Translations under genes and position numbers: made by a program
Shown here: in pieces, positions 54,132 through 64,000 of the stretch
Layout of the letters: every line of letters begins with the position of its first letter
Position numbering within the stretch: position 1 is the stretch's first letter
The notes under the pieces: generated by a model
Databases searched by the model: none
Seen by the model: the letters and a program-made list of their open reading frames with translations, nothing else
Told to the model about the DNA's origin: nothing
Origin: Sphingobium sp. TKS
GTDB lineage: Bacteria; Pseudomonadota; Alphaproteobacteria; Sphingomonadales; Sphingomonadaceae
NCBI RefSeq assembly: GCF_001563265.1
Contig: NZ_CP005083.1
Location: 437,001-501,000, forward strand
Reading direction: 5' to 3'
DNA length: 64,000 nucleotides

Positions 54132-54329
54132 GTCTCTGATTTCAGGGAGTTTCCGCGATTTTCAAAGCAAATCGCCTGTGAAATGCGGACGTAGAAGTAT
54201 GATTCGAAAAAAGAATTTTACAAGCCTTGAACATGCGGCCCGTCTGATTCACATATCATTTCATAGACGGCGAAGGACCAGTACCGGGAACGGCTATAGG
54301 GGCTTCAACTAGCGAAAGGAGGTGATCCG

Positions 54330-54386
54330 ATGTCTCATGGTTCAGCAATGGGGTCGGTCAAGTCCATTCGGGGAACGCGCCGCTGA
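54330..54386 (+). CDS. 18-codon micro-ORF with near-perfect Shine-Dalgarno
   Basis: Reads MSHGSAMGSVKSIRGTRR then TGA. The preceding GAAAGGAGGTGATCC (54314-54328) matches the complement of the 16S rRNA 3' end over essentially its whole length, far more than normal, with a good 7-base spacing. A strong terminator 140 bases further on bounds a transcript of about 250-300 nt. It may be a real leader or micro-peptide, or part of a small RNA. Confidence 0.5.
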   Translation: MSHGSAMGSVKSIRGTRR

Positions 54387-54525
54387 GCGACGCCGTTAGC
54401 GTCGGTTTTGCAGAATTTCGGTGACTGTCGACTGCGGCTTTCGCGGGCGAAGCGTCGTATCTGGAAAATAGCGCGATTACCGTTTCCCTTGGGCGGCGCT
54501 TCCGGCCGCTGACCATGTCAATGAT

Positions 54526-54563
54526 GGGCCGTTGGGTAAACCACCCAACGGCCCCTCTCATTT
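54526..54563 (+). terminator. Strong rho-independent terminator
   Basis: Perfect 12-bp stem GGGCCGTTGGGT/ACCCAACGGCCC with a 5-base loop, followed by CCTCTCATTTT. It ends the short transcript carrying the micro-ORF. Confidence 0.85.
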
Positions 54564-54746
54564 TCTGGCAAGATCGTTGTTTACGATTTGCCGCGCTTTG
54601 GCTGGCAACTGTTCCACGGAAAATTGGCGGGTCTGCGCGTGCGCTCGCAGACCCGCCGGGGCATGATGCTGGCTGAAGGCTGGTTGACGATCAATCCGGT
54701 AGGATGGGGTGCAAGCTTGTCTGGATTGAGCGTCGGGCCAATGCCC

Positions 54747-57239
<2,493 letters not shown>

Positions 57240-57278
57240 CTTTCATTCGTTTCGGGGGAAATCGGGAAATATTCGGCG

Positions 57279-57539
57279 CTACCGCTCCACCCCCTTGGCC
57301 TTCCCCCAGGCCCGCGCCGCCGTATATCCGAGATAGCCTGTGCCGAAGAGCGCATAGAGCGGCTCCGGCAATGCGTTGAAGTAAGCCCGCATCGCCCGGA
57401 TGATCCCCGCCGCCATATCTGGCCGCACGCCGCCGATCAGCCCCAGCGGCACCGACCAGAGCAGCAAGCCGTACATCACATAGAGAAAGGCCGGCCGCGC
57501 CCGCAGCGTCCACCGGTCTTCCGCAATTCGCCTCGTCAT
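57279..57539 (-). CDS. Small membrane protein, holin-like
   Basis: 86 residues with a hydrophobic segment (AFLYVMYGLLLWSVPLGLIGG) and a second possible helix (LYALFGTGYLGYTAARAWG), like short holins of the 3TM type in alphaproteobacterial prophages and gene-transfer-agent-like clusters. It lies 11 bases after the GH108 lysozyme gene, the usual holin-endolysin pairing. Confidence 0.65.
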   Translation of the reverse strand: MTRRIAEDRWTLRARPAFLYVMYGLLLWSVPLGLIGGVRPDMAAGIIRAMRAYFNALPEPLYALFGTGYLGYTAARAWGKAKGVER

Positions 57540-57550
57540 GGGAGTTTCCC

Positions 57551-58090
57551 CTACCCGATCCGGTTTGCCAGCCAGCCATAGAGAAAGGCTTCATTGGCCG
57601 GCCGCTTTTCCGCCAGCGCCATATAGCGCTCCCCCTGCAGGGCTTCGAGCGCCACGATCAGCACCCGCTCCCCGGCCTTGCCGCGAAGCTTCAGAAACGC
57701 TCCCAGCGCCGCGAGGGTCTTGGCGCCGACCGACTGATCGACCTTCAGGTCGGGATAGTCCGCTTCATTGCGGTTGAGCGCGTTCAACGCGCGCTGGAGG
57801 AAGCCGCCGGCCGTCCCCGGCCCCATGTTCACCGCCGTATCGAACAGTTCCGCGGCGACTTTGGGCGCCAGTTCCGCGACAAAGGCGAAACCCGGCTTCT
57901 CCCAATAAAGCCGCCGATAGATCGCCTCCGCCACGCCGCGGGGGAAGGTGCGCATATCGCCCATAAACCCATTGGCCCGCGCCACCGCCTGGGTGATCCC
58001 GAAATTGGTAGGTCCGCCGCGATCGGCCGGATGGTTGCCATAAGCCCCCTCCCGCGCGATCACCTCATCGATCAGAGCCGAAATATCCAT
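57551..58090 (-). CDS. Glycoside hydrolase family 108 endolysin
   Basis: 179 residues from MDISALIDEVIAREGAYGNHPADRGGPTNFGITQAVARANGFMGDMRTF. EGAYGNHPADRGGPTNFGIT contains the catalytic Glu of GH108 (phage secretion activator/lysozyme), and a C-terminal peptidoglycan-binding domain (ELFDTAVNMGPGTAGGFLQRALNALNRNEADYPDLKVDQSVGAKTLAALGAFL) follows. It cleaves peptidoglycan. Start chosen at the conserved MDIS. A neighbour of a tRNA-Pro, so probably a phage-derived cassette. Confidence 0.88.
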   Translation of the reverse strand: MDISALIDEVIAREGAYGNHPADRGGPTNFGITQAVARANGFMGDMRTFPRGVAEAIYRRLYWEKPGFAFVAELAPKVAAELFDTAVNMGPGTAGGFLQRALNALNRNEADYPDLKVDQSVGAKTLAALGAFLKLRGKAGERVLIVALEALQGERYMALAEKRPANEAFLYGWLANRIG

Positions 58091-58232
58091 GAAACCCGCC
58101 CTCCTGTTGCAGAAAGGCGGATTATTTATCCCATTTGGTTCGTTGTAGGACAGCAAAAAAGCGCCGCTCAGCGCAAACGGGAATTTAAGATGGAGGAGGT
58201 TGGCAAGGCGTCTGACGCCTTAATCGTCTATT

Positions 58233-58309
58233 TGGTCGGGACGAGAGGATTCGAACCTCCGACCCCCACACCCCCAGTGTGATGCGCTACCAGGCTGCGC
58301 TACGTCCCG
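58233..58309 (-). tRNA. tRNA-Pro (GGG)
   Basis: The minus strand starts CGGGACGTAGCGCAGCCTGG and ends CGTCCCGACCA with encoded CCA. Acceptor stem CGGGACG/CGTCCCG; T-arm GGTTCGAATCC. The anticodon loop CTGGGGG gives anticodon GGG, with stem TCACA/TGTGG. 77 nt. Confidence 0.95.
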
Positions 58310-58499
58310 ACCGGAGCGGCGCAATTAGAAGCAGTTTGGGGAATATGCAAGGGATTCGATGAAGGCTTTTTGCCCTTTCGTCGGAAACCCTAATCATGTT
58401 GCCTCAGCCGCCCTATCTGTGTTAGCCGCGCGCCCTTGATCTGTGGGCGTTTATCCTGCGTCCGCAACTGGACAAGACAATAAGGCGAAAGTCCCAAGC

Positions 58500-58835
58500 A
58501 TGTTTATATCTCCAGCCTTTGCCCAGACTGCGGGCGGGGAATCGTCCGGCGCCTCCATGCTGGTTCAGATGGCCCCGCTGCTCCTGATCTTCGTTGTCTT
58601 CTATTTCCTGCTGATCCGTCCGCAGCAGAAGAAGATGAAGGACCATAAGGCCAAGATCGACGCCGTGAAGAAGGGCGATCAGGTCGTGACCGGCGGCGGT
58701 CTGGTCGGCAAGGTGGCCCGCGTCGACGAATTTTACGTCGATGTCGAACTGGCGCCGAACATGAAGGTCAAGGCGGTCAAGTCCACCCTGACCGACGTGA
58801 TCGACCCCGCCACCGCCAAGCCTGCGAACGACTGA
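58500..58835 (+). CDS. yajC: Preprotein translocase accessory subunit YajC
   Basis: 111 residues, MFISPAFAQTAGGESSGASMLVQMAPLLLIFVVFYFLLIRPQQKKMKDHKAKIDAVKKGDQVVTGGGLVGKVARV. One membrane helix followed by the RPQQKK motif. It forms the holo-translocon with SecDF downstream (8-bp gap). Confidence 0.95.
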   Translation: MFISPAFAQTAGGESSGASMLVQMAPLLLIFVVFYFLLIRPQQKKMKDHKAKIDAVKKGDQVVTGGGLVGKVARVDEFYVDVELAPNMKVKAVKSTLTDVIDPATAKPAND

Positions 58836-58843
58836 GCGGCCCG

Positions 58844-60445
58844 ATGCTGAATTTCCCTCGCTGGGCGGTAGCCGCGATTCTGCTGCCCTTGGCCATTGGC
58901 ATAGCCTGCGCCGTGCCGAGCTTCCTGCCCGATTCCGCGGTCGCGCACCTGCCCAAATTCATGCAGACCCGCGTGAATCTGGGCCTCGACCTGTCGGGCG
59001 GCAGCCATTTGCTGCTGGAAGCCTCGACCCAGGATGTCGCCAAGCAGCGCATCGCCAATATGGAGGAGCAGGTCCGCACGGAACTGCGCCGGGGCGATAC
59101 CAAGATCGCGATTGGCGATATTTCCAGCCGCGACGGGAAATTGAGCTTCATGGTCCGCAACCCCTCGCAGGTCGATGCCGCTGTCGAGCGCATCCGGCCG
59201 TTGACGCAGGGGGCAGGCCTGACCGGCCAGCGCGACTTCAATGTCGAGGTGGTGAACAGTTCCACCATCACCATCACGCCGACCCAGGCGGGCATCGACA
59301 ATGCGGTGAAGGGCGCGATGGAAGTCGCGACCGAGGTCATCCGCAAGCGCATCGACGAAATGGGCACGCGCGAGCCGACCATTCAGCAGCAGGGCGACAA
59401 CCGCATCGTCGTGCAGGTGCCGGGCCTTCAAAATCCCAAGGCGCTGAAGGACTTGCTGGGCCAGACCGCCAAGCTTGAGTTCAAGCTGGTCGACGTCAAC
59501 GCCAACCCCGCCGAAGTCGCGCAGGGCCGTGCGCCGGTGGGCAGCGAAGTCCTGCCCTATCCGGCCAATCCGTCCGGGTCGCCGGTGATCGCGGTCCATC
59601 GCCAAGTCATGGTGTCGGGCGAGGATCTGACCGACGCGCAGCAGGGTTTCAGCCCGCAGGGCAATGAGCCGATCGTCAACATCCGCTTCAACGGCGCGGG
59701 TGGGCGGAAATTCGGCCAGGTGACGTCGCAGAATGTCAACCGGCCCTTCGCCATCATCCTCGACGGCAAGGTGTTGTCGGCGCCGAACATCAACGAACCG
59801 ATTCTGGGCGGCAGCGCGCAGATCAGCGGCAGCTTCACCGTGGAAAGCGCCAACCAGCTCGCCATCGCGCTGCGTTCGGGCAAGCTGCCCGTCGCGCTGA
59901 CCGTGGTGGAAGAACGCACCGTCGGCCCGCAGCTCGGCGCGGACTCGATCAAGGCGGGTCTGCTCGCCTCGGTGATCGCGGTCGCGGCGGTCGCCATGTT
60001 CATGTTCGCCAGCTATGGCCGCTTCGGCATGTATGCGAACCTCGCCGTCGCCATCAACGTGCTGGTGATCCTGGGCGTGATGGGGATACTCGGCGCGACG
60101 CTGACGTTGCCGGGCATCGCCGGTTTCGTGCTGACCATCGGTACGGCGGTCGACGCCAACGTGCTGATCTACGAGCGTATCCGCGAGGAGCGTCGCCGTG
60201 GCCGGAACGTCGTGCAAGCGATCGAACATGGCTATAAGGAAGCCAGCCGCACCATTTTCGAGGCGAACGTGACCCACGCCATTGCTGGCGGCATCATGCT
60301 CGCTCTGGGCTCGGGTCCGGTGAAGGGCTTCGCGATCGTGCTGCTGATCGGCATCGCGACCAGCGTGTTCACTGCCGTCACCTTCACCCGCTGGATGGTG
60401 TCGCTCTGGGTCCGGGCCAAGCGCCCGACCGAGATCCACATCTGA
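58844..60445 (+). CDS. secD: Protein translocase subunit SecD
   Basis: 533 residues, inner-membrane RND-type protein with six helices and a large periplasmic P1 domain (LGLDLSGGSHLLLEAS ... NRPFAIILDGKVLSAPNINEPI). The proton-path segment is GFVLTIGTAVDANVLIYERIREE. It uses the proton gradient to pull exported proteins. Intact. Confidence 0.97.
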   Translation: MLNFPRWAVAAILLPLAIGIACAVPSFLPDSAVAHLPKFMQTRVNLGLDLSGGSHLLLEASTQDVAKQRIANMEEQVRTELRRGDTKIAIGDISSRDGKLSFMVRNPSQVDAAVERIRPLTQGAGLTGQRDFNVEVVNSSTITITPTQAGIDNAVKGAMEVATEVIRKRIDEMGTREPTIQQQGDNRIVVQVPGLQNPKALKDLLGQTAKLEFKLVDVNANPAEVAQGRAPVGSEVLPYPANPSGSPVIAVHRQVMVSGEDLTDAQQGFSPQGNEPIVNIRFNGAGGRKFGQVTSQNVNRPFAIILDGKVLSAPNINEPILGGSAQISGSFTVESANQLAIALRSGKLPVALTVVEERTVGPQLGADSIKAGLLASVIAVAAVAMFMFASYGRFGMYANLAVAINVLVILGVMGILGATLTLPGIAGFVLTIGTAVDANVLIYERIREERRRGRNVVQAIEHGYKEASRTIFEANVTHAIAGGIMLALGSGPVKGFAIVLLIGIATSVFTAVTFTRWMVSLWVRAKRPTEIHI

Positions 60446-60463
60446 CGGGGCGAGAGAAACAAT

Positions 60464-61450
60464 ATGAAACTGCTTAAACTCGTCCCTGACAACACCAATA
60501 TCGGCTTCGTGAAGCTGCGCCACTGGGCCTTTGGCCTGACGGCGCTGCTGACGGTGCTGGCGGTCGGCGCCACCTTCTACAAGGGTCTCAACCTCGGCGT
60601 CGATTTCGTGGGCGGCCTGATGATCGAGGCGAAGTTCCAGCAGCCGCCGCAGACCGACAAGGTGCGTGGGGTGATCGACCGTCTGGGCGTGGGCGATGGC
60701 TCGCTCCAGCAATTTGGCGATCCCAGGACGGTGCAAATCCGCCTGCCGCTCCCCGAACAGGGCGGCGCGGGAGCGGCCAACGCCATCGTCGAAAAGGCGC
60801 GCAAGGCGATGACGGCGGAATTTCCCGGCGTCACCTTCTCCCGCTACGACACGGTGTCGGGCAAGGTGTCGGGCGAACTGATCCAGAACGGCGTGCTGGC
60901 GGTGATGCTGGCGGTGATCGGCATCGCGATCTTCTCCTGGTTCCGCTATGAATGGCAGTTCGGCATCTCGACCTTCGTCGCGATCATGCACGACGTGCTG
61001 ATGACGCTGGGCTTCTTCGCCATCACGCAACTGGAATTCGACCTCAACATCGTCGCCGCCGTGCTGACGATCGTGGGTTATTCGATCAACGACAAGATGG
61101 TGATCGACGACCGCATCCGCGAAAATATGCGCAAATATCGCAAGATGGACATGAAGGCGCTGATCGACCTGTCCGTCAACGAGACGCTGCCGCGCACAGT
61201 CATGACGTCGGTAACGGTGCTGCTGGCGCTGGGTGCGCTGCTGCTGCTGGGCGGCCATGTGCTGCGCGGCTTCACGGCGGCCATGATGCTGGGCATCATC
61301 GTCGGCACCTATTCGTCGGTCTATGTGTCCTCTTCGCTGCTGATCACTCTCGGTTTGTCGCCCGCGACGGCCGAGAAGAAGGCGAGCAAGACCAATATCG
61401 CGGCGCAGGCCGAGCGCATGGGACCGCGTGACGATGGAGCGCGGCCCTGA
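60464..61450 (+). CDS. secF: Protein translocase subunit SecF
   Basis: 328 residues, partner of SecD: LNLGVDFVGGLMIEAKF at the start, GELIQNGVLAVMLAVIGIAIFSWFRYEWQFGISTFVAIMHDVLMTLGFF, and VGYSINDKMVIDDRIREN. The stop TGA overlaps a downstream CTG. Confidence 0.97.
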   Translation: MKLLKLVPDNTNIGFVKLRHWAFGLTALLTVLAVGATFYKGLNLGVDFVGGLMIEAKFQQPPQTDKVRGVIDRLGVGDGSLQQFGDPRTVQIRLPLPEQGGAGAANAIVEKARKAMTAEFPGVTFSRYDTVSGKVSGELIQNGVLAVMLAVIGIAIFSWFRYEWQFGISTFVAIMHDVLMTLGFFAITQLEFDLNIVAAVLTIVGYSINDKMVIDDRIRENMRKYRKMDMKALIDLSVNETLPRTVMTSVTVLLALGALLLLGGHVLRGFTAAMMLGIIVGTYSSVYVSSSLLITLGLSPATAEKKASKTNIAAQAERMGPRDDGARP

Positions 61451-61863
61451 ACGGCGACGCATCGGGAAAGGGGCGCACGGGGATCGAACTGCGCCGCGAT
61501 GAGGCGGGGCAGGGGCCGATCGTCACCGGCTTTCAGGGGCGGGGCTTTCGGGTCAGGGACGATGTCTTTCCCGATGGCCTGCTGCTTTCGCCGGTGCGTG
61601 CCCTGGCCTGGCAGGAGGCGCCGCGCGTCGAGGCTCTGACCGTGCCGGATCTGGGCGACCTGTTCGACCTTGATCCGCTGCCGGAATTTCTGCTGATCGG
61701 CACGGGCGCTAGCCTGCGCCAGCCGCCGCGCCCCTTCGTCCGGGAACTGGAAGCCAAGGGCATCGGGGTCGAGGTGATGGACAGCCGCGCCGCCGCCCGC
61801 GCCTGGGGCGTGTTGCGCGCCGAGGAACGCTGGATCGTCGCGGCCCTGCTGCCGCTCATCTAG
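61447..61863 (+). CDS. Mth938-domain protein, probable CTG start
   Basis: About 138 residues: LNGDASGKGRTGIELRRDEAGQGPIVTGFQGRGFRVRDDVFPDGLLLSPVRALAWQEAP ... LPEFLLIGTGASLRQPPRPFVRELEAKGIGVEVMDSRAAARAWGVLRAEERWIVAALLPLI, the pattern of Mth938/NDUFAF3-like proteins that normally follow secF in alphaproteobacteria. No ATG, GTG or TTG exists early in this frame after an upstream stop. The CTG at 61447 overlaps the secF stop as CTGA, with GGAG seven bases before it. The start is therefore inferred to be CTG. Confidence 0.72.
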   Translation: MNGDASGKGRTGIELRRDEAGQGPIVTGFQGRGFRVRDDVFPDGLLLSPVRALAWQEAPRVEALTVPDLGDLFDLDPLPEFLLIGTGASLRQPPRPFVRELEAKGIGVEVMDSRAAARAWGVLRAEERWIVAALLPLI

Positions 61864-61986
61864 GGGCATTTGCGCTTTATCGAAGGGGCTTTCCGGGGCC
61901 GCCTTGCGCTTTTTTCTTCATCCGCTTACTCTTGGGGCAAGTTCCGGCGCCTTTCGGCGTTGGCGAAGAAGAAAAGAGATACGGCC

Positions 61987-63105
61987 ATGGTGCAGCAAAG
62001 CCGCCCATCGCCGCAGAGTTCCGGCCCAGCCGGCGGAGTTTCGGGCACAGGGGTCCGTTCCGGTCAGGGCAATGGGAGCAAGGCTGCGGCCCTCACTCCC
62101 CCGTCGAAATCGCGGGGTCTTTTGCCTCATCCGCTGCGCGGACGCCGCTCTTATGCGGCCATCGACCTGGGCACCAATAATTGCCGTTTGCTGATCGCCA
62201 AGCCCTCGGCCGACGGCTTCATCGTCGTCGACGCCTTTTCCCGAATCGTGCGGCTGGGGGAGGGGCTTGCGGCTTCGGGGCGGATCAGCGACGAAGCCAT
62301 TGAGCGCGCCATTGCGGCATTGTCGGTCTGTGCGGACAAGCTGCGCCGCCGCCATGTCACCTTGGCCCGATCGGTCGCGACGGAGGCCTGCCGACGCGCC
62401 TCGAACGGCGCCGATTTCATCCAGCGCGTCTACCGCGAAACCGGCATCGCGCTCGATATCATTACCGCGCAGGAAGAGGCGCGGTTGGCGGTGCTGGGCT
62501 GTCACGCGCTGCTGGAGCCGGGCGATGGTCCGGCGCTGATCTTCGACATTGGCGGTGGGTCGACCGAACTGGTTCTGGTCAACTCCCGCCGGGAGGGCGC
62601 GCCGCATATCGTCGATTGGGTGAGCGCGCCCTGGGGCGTCGTGTCGCTGACCGAGAGCGAGCCCTTCGATCATGCCGATCCCATGGATCGTCTGGCGGCT
62701 TATGGCCGGATGCGCGCGCGCGTGGCCGATGCTTTCTCGCCGCTGGCCCGCCGCCTGCCCACTCCGCAGCCCGATATCCGCTTGCTCGGGACATCGGGGA
62801 CAGTGACGACGCTGGCCAGCCTGCATCTTGACCTGCCGCGCTATGACCGGCAGGCGATTGACGGGCTGATCGTGCCGTCGACGTCGATGCGGGCGATTTC
62901 CGCGCGCCTGTCCTCCATGGCTCTGGCGGAGCGGCAGAAGCTGCCCTGCATCGGGACGGAGCGGGCCGATCTGGTGGTGGCGGGTTGCGCCATATTGGAA
63001 TCTATCCTCGACATCTGGCCTGCCCAGCGATTGGGCGTGGCGGATCGCGGCATTCGCGAAGGCATATTGCGCGGCCTGATGGACCGCGACGGAGTAAAGA
63101 TGTGA
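61987..63105 (+). CDS. Ppx/GppA-family exopolyphosphatase/pppGpp phosphohydrolase
   Basis: 372 residues. After a 50-residue unstructured basic start, SYAAIDLGTNNCRLLIAKP, SVATEACRRASNGADFIQRVYRETGIALDIITAQEEARLAVLG and LIFDIGGGSTELVLV give the ASKHA ATPase-like phosphate-binding motifs. It degrades polyphosphate or converts pppGpp to ppGpp. The rlmE gene follows 10 bases later. Confidence 0.9.
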   Translation: MVQQSRPSPQSSGPAGGVSGTGVRSGQGNGSKAAALTPPSKSRGLLPHPLRGRRSYAAIDLGTNNCRLLIAKPSADGFIVVDAFSRIVRLGEGLAASGRISDEAIERAIAALSVCADKLRRRHVTLARSVATEACRRASNGADFIQRVYRETGIALDIITAQEEARLAVLGCHALLEPGDGPALIFDIGGGSTELVLVNSRREGAPHIVDWVSAPWGVVSLTESEPFDHADPMDRLAAYGRMRARVADAFSPLARRLPTPQPDIRLLGTSGTVTTLASLHLDLPRYDRQAIDGLIVPSTSMRAISARLSSMALAERQKLPCIGTERADLVVAGCAILESILDIWPAQRLGVADRGIREGILRGLMDRDGVKM

Positions 63106-63115
63106 GAGGCGAGCT

Positions 63116-63790
63116 TTGAGAGGCACTGGCGCCGGCAAGGTGCGGGTCAAGACGGCGAAGGGACGGACGGCGCAGTCCACCCGCTGGCTCGAGCGGCAGT
63201 TGAACGACCCCTATGTCCGCCGCGCCAAGGCGGAAGGGTGGCGCAGCCGCGCCGCCTTCAAGCTGATTGAGCTGGACGAGAAGTTCCACTTCGTAAAGGG
63301 ATCGCGGGCTGTCGTCGATCTGGGCGTGGCGCCGGGCGGCTGGGCGCAGGTGGTGCGCAAGCTCTGCCCCAAGGCGAAGGTGGTGGGCATCGACCTGCTG
63401 CCGACCGATCCCATCCCCGGCGTGACGCTGTTCCAGATGGACTTCATGGACGACAAGGCGCCCGCCTTGTTGGCGGAGGCTTTGGGCGATGCGCCGGATC
63501 TGGTGATTTCCGACATGGCGGCCAATACGGTCGGGCATGCGGCGACGGACCATCTGCGCACCATGGGGCTGGTCGAGGCGGCGGCGATGTTCGCGGTGGA
63601 AAATCTGCGCAAGGGCGGCACCTTCGTCGCCAAGGTGTTCGCGGGCGGCACGGACGCCGATCTGCTGGCCATCCTCAAGAAGCATTTCACCACGATCAAA
63701 CATGCCAAGCCGCCCGCCAGCCGGAAGGGCAGCGTCGAATGGTATGTCGTGGCGCAAGGGTTCAAGGGGCGGCCTGAAGCCGAAAGCTGA
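63116..63790 (+). CDS. rlmE: 23S rRNA U2552 2'-O-methyltransferase
   Basis: RrmJ/FtsJ family, 224 residues: WLERQLNDPYVRRAKAEGWRSRAAFKLIELDEKFHFVKGSRAVVDLGVAPGGWAQVV (SAM site DLGVAPGG), VISDMAANTVGHAATDHLR and GGTFVAKVFAGGTD with the KDKE catalytic set. The only start near the conserved N-terminus is TTG 63116, with GAGGCGAG just before it. Translationally close to the ppx gene. Confidence 0.93.
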   Translation: MRGTGAGKVRVKTAKGRTAQSTRWLERQLNDPYVRRAKAEGWRSRAAFKLIELDEKFHFVKGSRAVVDLGVAPGGWAQVVRKLCPKAKVVGIDLLPTDPIPGVTLFQMDFMDDKAPALLAEALGDAPDLVISDMAANTVGHAATDHLRTMGLVEAAAMFAVENLRKGGTFVAKVFAGGTDADLLAILKKHFTTIKHAKPPASRKGSVEWYVVAQGFKGRPEAES

Positions 63791-63910
63791 ACCGGCCGAC
63801 GGGCGCGGGATCGCGCCTGCGATCAAGCCAAGACATTGAAATAACCTTGTGTTCCTGCGAAGGCGGGAACATGGCGGGGCAGGCCGAATGGCGCGCAGGG
63901 GGTTTTCGCA

Positions 63911-64000
63911 TTGGTTTCGACGGTATCGACGGTCGCCTATCTGGGGCTGGAGGCGCGTGGCGTGGAGGTGCAGTGTCAGCTTGTGCCCGGCCTGCCCAAT
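63911..64000 (+). CDS. comM: YifB/ComM-family Mg-chelatase-like ATPase, N-terminus only
   Basis: 30 residues before the window ends: VSTVSTVAYLGLEARGVEVQCQLVPGLPN, the conserved opening of ComM/YifB helicase-like AAA+ proteins (branch migration in natural transformation). The start is a TTG at 63911 with a GGGGG run upstream. Called from the N-terminal signature alone. Confidence 0.78.
   Translation, partial: MVSTVSTVAYLGLEARGVEVQCQLVPGLPN

Larger units (their letters stand above)
54132..54746 (+). other. Gap holding a probable short transcript
   Basis: The 615-bp gap between the lipoprotein and CoA-transferase genes. It contains a weak promoter-like pair (TTGAAC at 54228, ACATAT at 54251), an inverted repeat CCGTCT/AGACGG (54240-54270), the micro-ORF and a terminator at 54526-54563. 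No longer protein is recognised. Confidence 0.5.

Noticed and set aside
54358..54561. 67-codon minus-strand frame over the micro-ORF region
   Set aside because: It starts inside the terminator stem and lacks a ribosome-binding site; the plus-strand signals are much stronger.
58733..61462. 909-codon minus-strand frame across yajC-secD-secF
   Set aside because: His/Arg/Asp-rich shadow of the sec genes; no recognisable domain.

Overview
The right third of the window (about 43.4-64 kb) is ordinary chromosome of an alphaproteobacterium, most likely a sphingomonad of the Sphingobium type. It carries guaA, the end of the ribosomal/rpoA operon (rpsM-rpsK-rpoA-rplQ), yajC-secD-secF, a Ppx/GppA phosphatase, rlmE, the start of comM and a tRNA-Pro. 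The left two thirds (1-43,382) are a mosaic of mobile and catabolic DNA. The boundary with the core is the outer end of an IS6100 copy that cuts off the last part of an aminotransferase gene.

Layout. (1) 1-7.8 kb: a haloaromatic-type lower pathway on the minus strand (MarR, YCII protein, maleylacetate reductase, muconate-type cycloisomerase, dienelactone hydrolase). It faces a plus-strand run of three glutathione S-transferases, a tripartite-transporter binding protein and glutathione reductase. This block looks betaproteobacterial in gene content. (2) 7.8-17.5 kb: nested transposons. These are a Tn3-family element with a glycerophosphotransferase-like passenger gene, a second Tn3 transposase gene split by a small TA-inserting palindromic element, and a complete IS21-family element. 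(3) 17.5-27 kb: a plasmid-like backbone with a truncated NmrA-type oxidoreductase and HxlR regulator, a tyrosine recombinase, a row of toxin-antitoxin-like genes between two 99-bp direct repeats, a SprT-like protease, a ParA pair with ACATGC-rich repeats, and a 5'-truncated RepA. (4) 27-43.4 kb: four identical 880-bp IS6100 copies separating catabolic fragments. The fragments are a GST remnant, a broken alpha/beta hydrolase, a maleylacetate reductase remnant, a LinC-like dehydrogenase operon with an EthD-type protein and a TonB receptor, and a related Rieske oxygenase-SDR-EthD operon that appears to have been partly inverted. A third Tn3-family element with a resolvase-coupled passenger gene lies next to the last IS6100.

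Together the catabolic genes suggest a degrader of chlorinated compounds, possibly a lindane-type strain given the LinC-like protein and IS6100. Its pathways have been assembled, duplicated and partly destroyed by IS6100. No ring-cleavage dioxygenase, LinA or LinB is present in this window. The most unusual items are the glutathione-centred chlorocatechol-like cluster, the paired SDR-EthD modules, two unrelated Tn3 elements whose passenger genes overlap the resolvase stop by ATGA, and the duplicated 1,059-bp compound IS6100 unit.
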